Below are positions 1-7,276 of a DNA stretch of 64,000 bases, in pieces. Origin of the DNA: Streptomyces canus. GTDB lineage: Bacteria > Actinomycetota > Actinomycetes > Streptomycetales > Streptomycetaceae. Both the position numbers and the translations under genes were made by a program. The stretch's first letter is position 1, and each line of letters opens with the position of its first letter. The stretch covers positions 4,836,001 to 4,900,000 of the forward strand of contig NZ_JAUSWW010000001.1 of the NCBI RefSeq assembly GCF_030815415.1, read 5' to 3'. The notes below the pieces were generated by a model. The model searched no databases and was not told the origin of the DNA. It was given only the letters and a program-made list of their open reading frames with translations.

Positions 1-356
1 ATCCCTGTGTGCCACCCGTACTCGACCGGAGTGACGGCGATGCCTGGGTACCTCCAAGCGTGCCCTGGCACTGGCGCGACCCAGCCGACGGCAGCTGACC
101 CGCGGGCAGGGCCGCCTGCGGGCGCCCGTTATCGGGTTGGATGTTGGTGGGTGACATCTACGGCTGCATCAACGACGGCGGACGGCAGCGATTCTGTGTA
201 GGTGTCAGTTCGAGCGCCGTTACAGCGACGCGGGTAGCGGCGCGATCGAACTCCAAAAGCGGGTGTCGCAAGGTGCCGTCGACAAAGCCGGCGCCTAGCC
301 ACGGCGTGGTTTGGGTCGCAACTTGCACCTCCAGTACGGCGTGTTCGCCAGCAGAG
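1..356. other. Unassigned flank of the IS3 insertion
   Basis: I see no gene I can support here. Short open frames exist on both strands but none gives a recognisable protein or a ribosome-binding site. The stretch is the left target DNA of the IS3-family element that starts at 357, and GAG at 354-356 is the left copy of its target duplication. It probably belongs to the same integrated element as the low-GC gene to the right. Confidence 0.4.
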
Positions 357-389
357 TGAAGCTTCCCCGTGATCTTGGACACTCGATGC

Positions 390-1283
390 TTACGCCACGA
401 GGGCGTGTTGTTGTTCCAGACGCTGCCGGGTCTCCAGCGGAGTGAGGTAGCCCCAGAGCGGATGGCGGCGCAGGCGCTGCCGGTTGTAGAAGGTCTCGAC
501 GAAAGCGAAGATGTCCGCGCGGGCGCTGGCACGGTCGGGCCAGCGGCGGGTTCCGAGCTCCGCCTTCAGTAGAGCGAAGAACGACTCGGCGGCGGCGTTG
601 TCGAAGCATGAGCCGGTGCGGCCCATGCTCTGCCGTAGTCCCAACTGGCGTATTTCACACCGTAGTTCGTCCGAGGTGTATTCACTGCCGCGGTCCGAAT
701 GCACGATGCAGCCGGGCTGGAGCCGGCCACGTCCGGCAGCCATGCCCAGTGCGTCCACGACCAAGGATGCGCGGTGGTGGTCGGCCATCGAGTAGCCGAC
801 GATCTCGCGGGTTGCGAGGTCCAGCCAGGTCGCCAGATACAGCCAGCCCTCGTCGGTGGGGATGTAGGTGATGTCGCCGACGAGCTTCACCCCGGGCGCC
901 GGTGCGGTGAAGTCGCGGGCGATCAGATCCGGGGCGGGCACCGCCCTTTTGGCCGGGCGGGTCAGACCCTTTCGCCTGCGCCGTGTGACGCCGCTGATGC
1001 CGCGTTCACGCATGACGCGCTCGATCCGTTTGCGGTTCACGCGGTGTCCGAGCCGGCGCAGTCCGGCGTGGATGCGCGGCACTCCGTAGGCGCCGCGGGA
1101 GGCGAGGTGCAGCACGGTGATCTCGTGCGCCAGGACATCGTCCGCGGCCTGCTTCGCCCGCCTGGTCTTCTCACCGGCCAGCCATGCGTAGAAGGAGGAG
1201 CGGGCCACCTTCAGCAGCCGGCACAGCAGAGCAACATGGTGGGTGGTCTTCTCCGCCTCGATGAACGCGTACACCTGGCTCAT
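390..1283 (-). CDS. IS3-family transposase OrfB (DDE integrase domain)
   Basis: A 297-residue catalytic subunit of an IS3 transposase. An HTH_21-like N-terminal part (RGAYGVPRIHAGLRR, about residues 63-77) precedes an rve integrase core with the three acidic positions in VGDITYIPT, IVHSDRGSEYTS and FDNAAAESFFALLKAE. The C-terminus ends in the family's FYNRQRLRRHPLWGYLTP motif. The ATG overlaps the orfA stop as ATGA (1283-1280), so the two are translationally coupled. In IS3 elements the active enzyme is usually an OrfAB fusion made by -1 frameshifting. I did not find a clear A6G-type slippery run near the junction, so coupling may be the main mechanism here. Confidence 0.93.
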   Translation of the reverse strand: MSQVYAFIEAEKTTHHVALLCRLLKVARSSFYAWLAGEKTRRAKQAADDVLAHEITVLHLASRGAYGVPRIHAGLRRLGHRVNRKRIERVMRERGISGVTRRRRKGLTRPAKRAVPAPDLIARDFTAPAPGVKLVGDITYIPTDEGWLYLATWLDLATREIVGYSMADHHRASLVVDALGMAAGRGRLQPGCIVHSDRGSEYTSDELRCEIRQLGLRQSMGRTGSCFDNAAAESFFALLKAELGTRRWPDRASARADIFAFVETFYNRQRLRRHPLWGYLTPLETRQRLEQQHALVA

Positions 1284-1585
1284 CGATCGCTCTCCTTCGC
1301 GAAGAAGACCGCCGCTTTTCGCAGCACCTCAATCGTCTCCGCCTGCTCGGCGGCCAGCCTCCGCAACCGGCGCAGCTCTTCACGCTCGGCCGTCGTCAGC
1401 TCTCCCGGCGCCCCCTGCCCGCGGTCGATCTCATCCTGCTTGACCCAGTTCCGCAGGCCCTCGGCGCTGACCCCGAGCTGCCGGGCCACCTCGGTGACGG
1501 TCTTCCCGGAGGAACGCACGAGAGCGACTGCGTCCCGTTTGAACTCCTCCGTGTACCGCCTGCTGCGGTTGCTCTTACTTCCCAC
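1280..1585 (-). CDS. IS3-family transposase OrfA (HTH DNA-binding subunit)
   Basis: A 101-residue protein with an N-terminal helix-turn-helix of the Tnp_1 type (RRYTEEFKRDAVALVRSSG followed by TVTEVARQLGVSAEGLRNWVKQ). A C-terminal leucine-rich coiled coil (EELRRLRRLAAEQAETIEVLRKAAVFF) in this family mediates contact with OrfB. It recognises the terminal repeats. The gene begins about 66 bp inside the right inverted repeat, so its promoter must lie in or beside that end. It ends by overlapping the orfB start. Confidence 0.92.
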   Translation of the reverse strand: MGSKSNRSRRYTEEFKRDAVALVRSSGKTVTEVARQLGVSAEGLRNWVKQDEIDRGQGAPGELTTAEREELRRLRRLAAEQAETIEVLRKAAVFFAKESDR

Positions 1586-1750
1586 CTGGCACTACTTCCT
1601 CTGGAACTCACGTCCCAGTCTCCAGGTGTCCACGATCAAGGGGAAGGTTCAGAGTGACCTACACCCTCCGCTGCAGAGACGGTTGGAGCAGGTGCCGCAT
1701 TCGCCAAATAGACTCGACAGCGTGCCAACCTGCTGACACAGTCATGCTCC

Positions 1751-2869
1751 ATGAACACGGACATGCAGACTGCCGTAATCTGGTCTGGAATCTTTAGTGA
1801 CGCAAACTATTTTGGTCGCTACCTTCGAGACGTAACGCGCCGCGGTGATGATCCGTTGAATTCCGTGTTGGCTTTCTGTATGGCGCCTTATTTCTCACTC
1901 GCCATGCACGAATCTCTGCAAAAGGCGGGGAAGATCGATGCAAACATCTCCGCAGCATTCGAAGAGGGTACGATCACGATTGGTGCCCGGTCTCGGCATT
2001 CGTTGAAGCTCTTCGAAGACACCAAGCGAGGCATTGAGGGGCAGATTTCGTATTTTCGAGACGAGGTGTTCACCGCACATTCTGCCAAGTTCCTCGGTAA
2101 CACGTGGCTTCCGCTGGCTCGCTTTCTGGAAACCGATCTCGGCCTGTATAGCTATGGCGGGCGACTAGTGACAACCACCCATGCCGCGACGTTCCATCTC
2201 GGCTTTGAGCCGAATGAGCTGCTCGCGGAGGGGGCCGGAACTCATATCCGAGCAGTCTTTGAGGAGTACGGATCGCACTTCGCAGGCTTGGGAGCCAGCC
2301 TCGATGATCAGGGGGCGGACACCTTTGTAACTGCGTTGAGCGCTTCGGCCCTGGACGAGTCACGCGATGTGCGCGCCAGCAAGTACTACCGCAAGGTCTT
2401 CAACGGACCAGACACGCCCGAGCTGAATGCAATACTCACAACCTTCCGAGCGATGCTTAATTTCGCCGAAATCGTTGTATCGTCTGGCGTCGATCGCCAG
2501 TTCCTCGACTACACGGCTTTCAAGATCGGATACCTTTCGCTTTATCAGGTATTGCGCAGCGTGCGTATTCTGCTAGACGATTCATCCTATCCTCTCACGA
2601 CTCGATCCACTGCGATCGCTGATCACATTGTTAATTTGGAATCAGCACAAGATATCTTGGATCCGAAGGCCAAGCCTTTCCGCAACATGCTGATGCACTA
2701 CAACTTGCCGCCCAAGGTGGGCATGACCAAGGTGGACTTGTCTCAGCCCTTCTTTGGCACAGTCCCCATCTATTTCCCTCGGCACGACATCTCCAGCTTT
2801 ATTCAGCTGGTGAATCAGTGTGGCGCTATCACTGCCGCAATTTTTGACGAGTGGGCAGAAGGGAATTAG
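1751..2869 (+). CDS. Hypothetical protein, low-GC cargo gene
   Basis: A 372-residue protein that I do not recognise. No signal peptide, clear membrane segment or metal-binding cluster is visible; the sequence looks soluble and mainly helical, with an acidic C-terminus. Its codon use differs sharply from the rest of the window: AT-ending codons such as AAT, GAT, TTT and ATT are frequent, whereas other genes use G or C in almost every third position. That points to recent acquisition. The ATG at 1751 lacks an obvious Shine-Dalgarno sequence, and an ATG at 1763 is an alternative. The gene sits alone between the IS3 element and the tRNA-Pro fragment, so it is probably cargo of the element integrated there. 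Confidence 0.75.
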   Translation: MNTDMQTAVIWSGIFSDANYFGRYLRDVTRRGDDPLNSVLAFCMAPYFSLAMHESLQKAGKIDANISAAFEEGTITIGARSRHSLKLFEDTKRGIEGQISYFRDEVFTAHSAKFLGNTWLPLARFLETDLGLYSYGGRLVTTTHAATFHLGFEPNELLAEGAGTHIRAVFEEYGSHFAGLGASLDDQGADTFVTALSASALDESRDVRASKYYRKVFNGPDTPELNAILTTFRAMLNFAEIVVSSGVDRQFLDYTAFKIGYLSLYQVLRSVRILLDDSSYPLTTRSTAIADHIVNLESAQDILDPKAKPFRNMLMHYNLPPKVGMTKVDLSQPFFGTVPIYFPRHDISSFIQLVNQCGAITAAIFDEWAEGN

Positions 2870-3094
2870 GGCGCATGGTGGAACCATCGCCATCACTTCT
2901 GCCCCGGTCACGCCCCAGCAAGGTGCAGCCCATGCCCCGCTCTCCTGACAACCCGGCAACAGGGAAGATCTCGGGTGCGTGTCCAACTGCGTGACAACGC
3001 CGACGAACAGCGGCGGACAACCACGGACGCTTGCGGACCATGAGTGCAGGTGAGACGCGCACCAGCCCAAGGCAGCACCCCCACCCAAGTTGCG
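2870..3094. other. Non-coding end of a putative integrated element
   Basis: I see no gene here. The frames open on the minus strand are reverse readings of the tRNA fragment (they give GWRDLNPRP- and AGFEPTT-like peptides, a known artefact of tRNA genes). No integrase or excisionase is present. Confidence 0.4.
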
Positions 3095-3137
3095 TCGGGA
3101 CGAAGAGGTCGTGGGTTCAAATCCCGCCACCCCGACA
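3095..3137 (+). tRNA. 3' fragment of tRNA-Pro (CGG), probable attachment site
   Basis: The stretch starts inside an anticodon loop (TCGGGA) and continues with the 3' anticodon stem (CGAAG), the variable loop (AGGTC), a T arm (GTGGGTTCAAATCCCGC) and the 3' acceptor strand CCCCGAC plus discriminator A. The matching 5' half (acceptor GTCGGGG, D arm, 5' anticodon stem) is absent immediately upstream, where the sequence is unrelated. A 3' tRNA fragment of this extent is the usual core of actinomycete integrative element attachment sites. The intact tRNA would be expected to the left, outside the window. The isoacceptor assignment rests on my memory of Streptomyces tRNA-Pro(CGG). Confidence 0.75.
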
Positions 3138-3147
3138 GCCGAAACAT

Positions 3148-3187
3148 CAGGTGAGGCACCTAGGAACGTTCCTAGGTGCCTCGCCTG
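3148..3187 (+). terminator. Strong hairpin terminator after the tRNA-Pro 3' end
   Basis: Positions 3153-3182 form a perfect 30-bp palindrome with arms GAGGCACCTAGGAAC and GTTCCTAGGTGCCTC. It extends to 3148-3187 across one mismatch and is followed directly by TTTTGTTT. This is the classic form of an intrinsic terminator and fits a native tRNA gene terminator lying just downstream of the fragment. Confidence 0.85.
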
Positions 3188-3285
3188 TTTTGTTTGGTGT
3201 GGCTCGTGCGCTGATGGGCCACAGGGGTCGGCCGTAACCTTTGTCGGCAGGCAGACAGGTGGGTACCACCCCGAAAGGACCCCGC

Positions 3286-3570
3286 ATGATCATCTTTGGC
3301 ACCAAGGGCTACCTCTACCAGCTCGCGATACTCACCCTCGTCTGTGGCCAGTGCGGCAATCCCGCTGCCCACACGCTGCGTAAGCGGGTCACGAAGTTCA
3401 CGTTGTTCTTCGTGCCGCTCTTCCCGTTCTCGACGAAGTTCACGACGCAGTGCACCTTCTGCGGTGCGGAGCAGAAGATCACCAAGGAGCAGGCGGAGCA
3501 GCTGCAGGCGCAGGCCGCGGGTGGGCAGCAGGCGTACGGGCAGCCGCAGCAGCAGCCCTACCAGCACTGA
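3286..3570 (+). CDS. Small zinc-ribbon membrane-associated protein
   Basis: A 94-residue protein with two CxxC knuckles, CGQC near residue 20 and CTFC near residue 56. They are separated by a hydrophobic stretch (TLFFVPLFPFSTKF) and followed by a Gln/Gly/Tyr-rich tail (QQAYGQPQQQPYQH). This is the layout of the zinc_ribbon_15 family found widely in actinobacteria, whose function is not established. I chose the ATG at 3286 because GAAAGGA lies seven bases upstream; the frame is open further upstream only by chance. The gene stands alone. Confidence 0.8.
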   Translation: MIIFGTKGYLYQLAILTLVCGQCGNPAAHTLRKRVTKFTLFFVPLFPFSTKFTTQCTFCGAEQKITKEQAEQLQAQAAGGQQAYGQPQQQPYQH

Positions 3571-3592
3571 GCGGCCTCCAGCGGCTCGTCGG

Positions 3593-4354
3593 CTAGCGGA
3601 CGTGCAGGTCCAGGCCCGTCGTGCCCGGTCGCTCCCTGCCCGGCAGCAGTCGCATGGCTCGGTCGTAGTCCCCGCCCGTCAGGGACCGGAAGGGGACCGG
3701 GTCGGCGGTGAAGAGGGTGTCCAGGCGCCTCGCGTAGGCCTGTCGGGCCGCTTGGAAGCGGTCTTCCGGCAGTTCGTTGGCGTCGTAGACCGCGAAGGGC
3801 TCCAGCGGGGTCATGCCCGTGAAGCAGAACAGGCCGTGCTGCAGGGGGTGCAGTACGTCCGTGAGGCGGCCGTGGATGCCCCGGTCCGAGAAGGACGTCT
3901 CCCTGGCGCCCAGCGTCACCGACAACAGGGCCCGGCGGCCCGTCAACGCGCTCTCGGCGTACGGCGGCGGGACCTGGAGGCCGTAGGCGAAGCCGCTGGT
4001 GAAGACCCGGTCGATCCAGCCCTTCAGGATCGCCGGTGCTGAGAACCACCACATCGGGAACTGCAGGACTACCGCGTCCGACCAGCGGATCTTCTCCTGC
4101 TCCGCGGCGACGTCCGGGGTCAAGCGGCCTCCCAGCGTGGCCTGTTCCGAGGCCGCCATGACGTGGAGGCGGTGGTCCGGGGTGTGGTCGGGGTAGTCGT
4201 CGGCGTCGACCGTCGGCTTCCACTTCATCGCGTAAAGGTCGGAGATTCGTACGTCGTGGCCCGCCTCGCGCAGGTGGTCCGCCGCGAACGTCGTCAACGC
4301 GCTGTTCAGGGAACGGGGATCGGGGTGGGCGCTGACGATCAGGATCTTCTTCAT
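3593..4354 (-). CDS. NAD(P)H:quinone oxidoreductase-like flavoprotein
   Basis: A 253-residue protein of the flavodoxin_2 (NQO1/MdaB/KefF) family. The N-terminus KKILIVSAHPDPRSLNSAL is the family's FMN/FAD phosphate-binding start, and VLQFPMWWFSAPAILKGWIDRVF is the conserved second block, with the quinone-binding region after it. Such enzymes reduce quinones or other electrophiles with NAD(P)H by two-electron transfer in the cytoplasm. It is transcribed divergently from an XRE/MmyB regulator with about 100 bp between the starts, an arrangement in which the regulator usually controls the reductase. The start is followed directly by the flavodoxin strand. Confidence 0.88.
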   Translation of the reverse strand: MKKILIVSAHPDPRSLNSALTTFAADHLREAGHDVRISDLYAMKWKPTVDADDYPDHTPDHRLHVMAASEQATLGGRLTPDVAAEQEKIRWSDAVVLQFPMWWFSAPAILKGWIDRVFTSGFAYGLQVPPPYAESALTGRRALLSVTLGARETSFSDRGIHGRLTDVLHPLQHGLFCFTGMTPLEPFAVYDANELPEDRFQAARQAYARRLDTLFTADPVPFRSLTGGDYDRAMRLLPGRERPGTTGLDLHVR

Positions 4355-4453
4355 GACGTCAGGTTCGCCCGGCTCCCCCGGCGCCAGCCAGAACCCCCTT
4401 CGACCGGCGGATCGTCAGTCCTGGTACTGGCAGGGCCACGCATACTGGAGTTC

Positions 4454-5299
4454 ATGGATGTGAGCTACGACGGTCAGCGGGCCCTCGGTGGGTTTCTGCG
4501 GGCCCGTCGCGGGCGGGTCGCGCCGGAGCAGGCGGGGATCGGCGGTGCGGCCGGGGTCGTGGGGAACAAGCGGCGCCGGGTACAGGGGCTGCGGCGCGAG
4601 GAGTTGGCGCAGCTCGCCGGGATCAGCGTGGACTACTACGTCCGTCTCGAACAGGGGCGGGCCACCCAGCCGTCCGCCGAGGTACTGGACGCGCTGGCGC
4701 GGGCGCTCGGTCTCGACGCGGCGGAGCGGCGGCATCTCGACACCCTCGCCGCCGGGCGGCACGAGCCCGTGCCGGCCACCCGGATCGGGCCCGGGCTGCG
4801 GCGCGCGCTCGACGCCATGGACCGGCTGCCCGTCTTCGCCACCGACCACCGTCTCGACGTCGTCGCCTGGAACCGGCTGGGGGCCGCGCTCATGGGCGGC
4901 CTCGACGTGCCGGGGCGGCGCGATCCCAACAACGCCCGGTTTCTCTTTCTCGATCCCGCCGCCCGTGACCTCCATCCCGACTGGCAGGACCGGGCCGCCG
5001 AGGCGGTGGGGCAGTTGCGGGTCTCCGCCGGGCGGTATCCGGGCGACGGCGAGCTGGGCGCGCTGATCGCCGAACTGGGCGCCGGGAGCGGCGACTTCCG
5101 GCGGATCTGGGACTCCGGCGAGGTCACGATGTGCGCCGCCGGGCGCAAACGGCTGCGGCATCCCGTCGTAGGGCTGCTGGAGTTGGACTTCGAGACGCTG
5201 CATGTGCCCGCCGGGCCGGGCGAGTCCGGGCTCGTGCTGCATGTGTTCAGCGCGGAGGAGGGCACCGCGGAGGCCGCCGCCCTCGCGCGCCTCACCTGA
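4454..5299 (+). CDS. XRE-family regulator with MmyB-type ligand-binding domain
   Basis: A 281-residue transcription factor. Residues about 10-80 hold an Xre helix-turn-helix (LRREELAQLAGISVDYYVRLEQGR), followed by a C-terminal PAS-like MmyB domain (RIGPGLRRALDAMDRLPVFATDHRLDVVAWN, then HVFSAEEGT near the end). Members of this large Streptomyces family commonly control an adjacent oxidoreductase. Here that is the divergent flavoprotein gene. The start at 4454 is the ATG of MDVSYDG; the upstream open frame has no start with a ribosome-binding site. The stop lies in the first unit of an 18-bp tandem repeat (5293-5346). Confidence 0.88.
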   Translation: MDVSYDGQRALGGFLRARRGRVAPEQAGIGGAAGVVGNKRRRVQGLRREELAQLAGISVDYYVRLEQGRATQPSAEVLDALARALGLDAAERRHLDTLAAGRHEPVPATRIGPGLRRALDAMDRLPVFATDHRLDVVAWNRLGAALMGGLDVPGRRDPNNARFLFLDPAARDLHPDWQDRAAEAVGQLRVSAGRYPGDGELGALIAELGAGSGDFRRIWDSGEVTMCAAGRKRLRHPVVGLLELDFETLHVPAGPGESGLVLHVFSAEEGTAEAAALARLT

Positions 5300-5346
5300 C
5301 CGTCGCGCCTCACATGACCGTCATGCCCCACGTGACCGTCATTTGT
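5293..5346. repeat. Three tandem 18-bp repeats at two convergent gene ends
   Basis: Three head-to-tail units of 18 bp start at 5293, 5311 and 5329 and share the core TGACCGTC preceded by CAC plus one variable base. The first unit contains the stop of the XRE regulator, and the last covers the end of the minus-strand gene that terminates at 5339. The third unit diverges after its 13th base. This may be slippage in non-coding DNA or a spaced protein-binding array. Confidence 0.7.
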
Positions 5347-6040
5347 TCCACGTCTCGTCGTACGGGTCCGCGGGCGCCGTCACCGGCCGCGACGAGGTGA
5401 CCTTCAGATACGGGATCGGGCCGTTGTTCACCGGGTCCTCCATCCGCTGGGGCGTGTAGGTGCCGGTGACCTCCAGCCAGGCGTCCGGGCGCAGGACCGG
5501 CGGGATCGTGCCGGTGAGGGCGACCTTCACCGGCTGGGCGTCGGCGGCACAGCAGTTGAGGGCCATGCGGACGAGATAGGGGTGGCCCGCCCGGTCCAGG
5601 GCGACGAAGCCGGTGACCTTGATCTCGCGGTTCTTCAGGGATCGCCCGTGGTCGTAGACCGCGCGGCCCGCGTAGTCGGCCACGCCGAGGCGGAGCGGGC
5701 CCTCGGCGGGCAGGTCGTCATAGCCGTACGCCTGCTGCAGGGCCGTACCCGTGCGCATCGCGCTGTACGAGCCGAGGGCCGGTGGGGCGACCAGGACGAG
5801 GGCGAGGACGGGGAGGGCCAGGAGCCAGGAGATCCGGGGCTCGTGGTGATGTTCCGTGTGGCCGGCGCGCCGCTCGTACCAGAGTGTCGCCACCGCCGCC
5901 GCGATCAGGACCGCGCCGGAGAGCAGCAGCAGCGGGCGCAGGCCCGCCTTGACGTAGCGGAGGTACAGGTCGGTGCTGCCCGCGTGCAGCAGGGTCGCGC
6001 CGAGCAGGAACATGACCGCCGACTGCGCGTGCCGGTTCAC
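5339..6040 (-). CDS. TIGR03943-family permease subunit (DUF1980)
   Basis: A 233-residue membrane protein. Three hydrophobic segments lie in the first 110 residues (SAVMFLLGATLLHAGS, PLLLLSGAVLIAAAVATLWY, ISWLLALPVLALVLVAPPAL). An extracytoplasmic C-terminal DUF1980 domain with the double cysteine ALNCCAADAQP and the ending NGPIPYLKVTSS follows. It is the standard partner of a DUF318 permease. The GTG start (6040-6038) overlaps the stop of the upstream permease as GTGA. The pair resembles Bacillus YcgQ/YcgR, and some actinobacterial homologues belong to Zur regulons. I saw no convincing Zur box upstream. Confidence 0.85.
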   Translation of the reverse strand: MNRHAQSAVMFLLGATLLHAGSTDLYLRYVKAGLRPLLLLSGAVLIAAAVATLWYERRAGHTEHHHEPRISWLLALPVLALVLVAPPALGSYSAMRTGTALQQAYGYDDLPAEGPLRLGVADYAGRAVYDHGRSLKNREIKVTGFVALDRAGHPYLVRMALNCCAADAQPVKVALTGTIPPVLRPDAWLEVTGTYTPQRMEDPVNNGPIPYLKVTSSRPVTAPADPYDETWNK

Positions 6041-7188
6041 AGCAGCACCGCCCCGGTCAGCACCGACACCAGGACGGCGAGGACGAAGGTGGCGGGCGCG
6101 AAGCGCAGCGCGAAACCGCGGCCGAAGGTGCCGGCCTGCATCGCGAACAGCTTCAGGTCGATCATCGGGCCGACCACCAGGAACGCCAGTCGCGCGGTGA
6201 GCGAGAACTGGGACAGGGACGCGGCGACGAACGCGTCCGCCTCCGAGCAGATCGACAGCAGGACGGCCAGTACGGCGAGGGCGAGCACGGAGACGAACGG
6301 GTTCCCCGCCGCCGCGCGCAGCCATGCCTCCGGTACGACCGCCTTCAGCGTCGCCGCCGCCATCGCGCCGACGACCAGGAAACCGCCGGCGTGCATCACG
6401 TCGTGCCGGACCGACCCCCAGAACGCCGCTCCTTTGCTCTGGCCCTCGTACGACGCGCGGGCCGGTGGCCGCAGCCAGTCGGTACGGCCGAGGCGCAGCC
6501 ACAACCAGCCCATCGCGCACGCCACGAACAGGCTGGCGACGAAACGGGCCAGGACCATCTCGGGGTTGTTCGGGAACGCGACCGCCGTCGCCGTCAGCAC
6601 GATCGGGTTGATCGCCGGGGCGGAGAGCAGGAACGCCAGGGCGGCGGCGGGGGCGACGCCCCGGCGGACCAGGGCTCCGGCCACGGGGACGGACGCGCAC
6701 TCGCAGCCGGGCAGCACCGCGCCCGCCACGCCCGCGACCGGGACCGCCAGGGCGGGGCGTTTGGGCAGCGCGCGGGCGAAGAACGACGCCGGTACGAACA
6801 CCGCGATCGCCGCCGACAGCATCACACCGAGCACGAGGAAGGGGAGCGCCTGGACGACCACGGCCACGAACACCGTCATCCAGCTCTGCATCACCGGGGC
6901 GGCGAGCAGCCCGCGGATCGGGCCCTGCATGAGCAGCACCAGGAGCAGGAGCATGGTGAGCAGGAGCGGGGAGTTGAGGTGGCGGGCCTGGTCCTCCGCG
7001 CGCGGGGCCTCCGGGTGCGGGGCCTTCGGCTCGCCGGGTGTGGCGTCGGGTGGGCTCGGGGTGGCGTCGGGCCGGTTCGGCGCGGCTTTGGTGAGGGCCA
7101 CGGGCGCGGTACCTCCGGGCTCGGTGTGTGGTGCCTTTCCTCCCATACGGGCATTCTGGCGCCCTTGCTCAACTCGGCACCGGATCAT
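6037..7188 (-). CDS. DUF318/YraQ-family permease (COG0701)
   Basis: A 383-residue polytopic membrane protein with about eight to ten hydrophobic segments after a Pro/Ala-rich cytoplasmic N-terminus of about 70 residues. The family signature GCECASVPVAGALVRRGV and the repeated half LSAPAINPIVLTATAVAF are present. Family members are thought to move metal ions or related solutes, but the substrate is not known. It is coupled to the following TIGR03943 subunit. Two starts are possible: ATG at 7188, with a weak AAGG upstream, and ATG at 7146 (MGGKAPH), which gives 369 residues. It is divergent from the TrkA-type gene. Confidence 0.85.
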   Translation of the reverse strand: MIRCRVEQGRQNARMGGKAPHTEPGGTAPVALTKAAPNRPDATPSPPDATPGEPKAPHPEAPRAEDQARHLNSPLLLTMLLLLVLLMQGPIRGLLAAPVMQSWMTVFVAVVVQALPFLVLGVMLSAAIAVFVPASFFARALPKRPALAVPVAGVAGAVLPGCECASVPVAGALVRRGVAPAAALAFLLSAPAINPIVLTATAVAFPNNPEMVLARFVASLFVACAMGWLWLRLGRTDWLRPPARASYEGQSKGAAFWGSVRHDVMHAGGFLVVGAMAAATLKAVVPEAWLRAAAGNPFVSVLALAVLAVLLSICSEADAFVAASLSQFSLTARLAFLVVGPMIDLKLFAMQAGTFGRGFALRFAPATFVLAVLVSVLTGAVLL

Positions 7189-7276
7189 GACGGGAACCTT
7201 ACGAACCGCGAGGACCGGCGCCGCCGACCGGCCCCGTCGTGGAACCCCCCGCCCCGGTAGGGCACTCTTTCCCCTC

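Larger units (their letters stand above)
357..1651 (-). mobile_element. IS3-family insertion sequence, apparently complete
   Basis: The element is 1295 bp, the normal size for the family. Its ends form 26-bp inverted repeats beginning with the family's TG dinucleotide: TGAAGCTTCCCC at 357 and, on the other strand, TGAACCTTCCCC from 1651. The repeats run inward to GTGATCTTGGACAC and TTGATCGTGGACAC, with three mismatches in 26. GAG at 354-356 is repeated at 1652-1654, a 3-bp target duplication, which is usual for IS3 members. It carries orfA and orfB on the minus strand. Both frames are open and the catalytic motifs are present, so the copy may be functional. Confidence 0.92.

Noticed and set aside
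158..532. Open frame on the minus strand that stays open when the IS3 element is removed
   Set aside because: Joining the flanks at a single GAG copy keeps a frame open for roughly 100 codons, but the peptide matches nothing I know, its start would overlap the gene at 1751, and its codon use is unremarkable. I do not claim an interrupted gene.
352..1657. CAGAGTGA on both sides of the IS read as an 8-bp target duplication
   Set aside because: The family ends in TG...CA. Placing the ends at 357 and 1651 gives 26-bp inverted repeats and a 3-bp GAG duplication; the apparent 8-bp repeat is GAG plus neighbouring bases that include the TGA of the left end.
2642..3159. Minus-strand ORFs giving AGFEPTTSSSRR and GWRDLNPRPLRPD peptides
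   Set aside because: These are reverse translations across a tRNA T arm and acceptor stem, a common annotation artefact.
5582..7276. N-terminal extension of the TrkA-type frame (open from 5582)
   Set aside because: The region is coding on the other strand for the TIGR03943/DUF318 pair, and the extension has the Arg/Thr/Ala-rich composition of a shadow frame.
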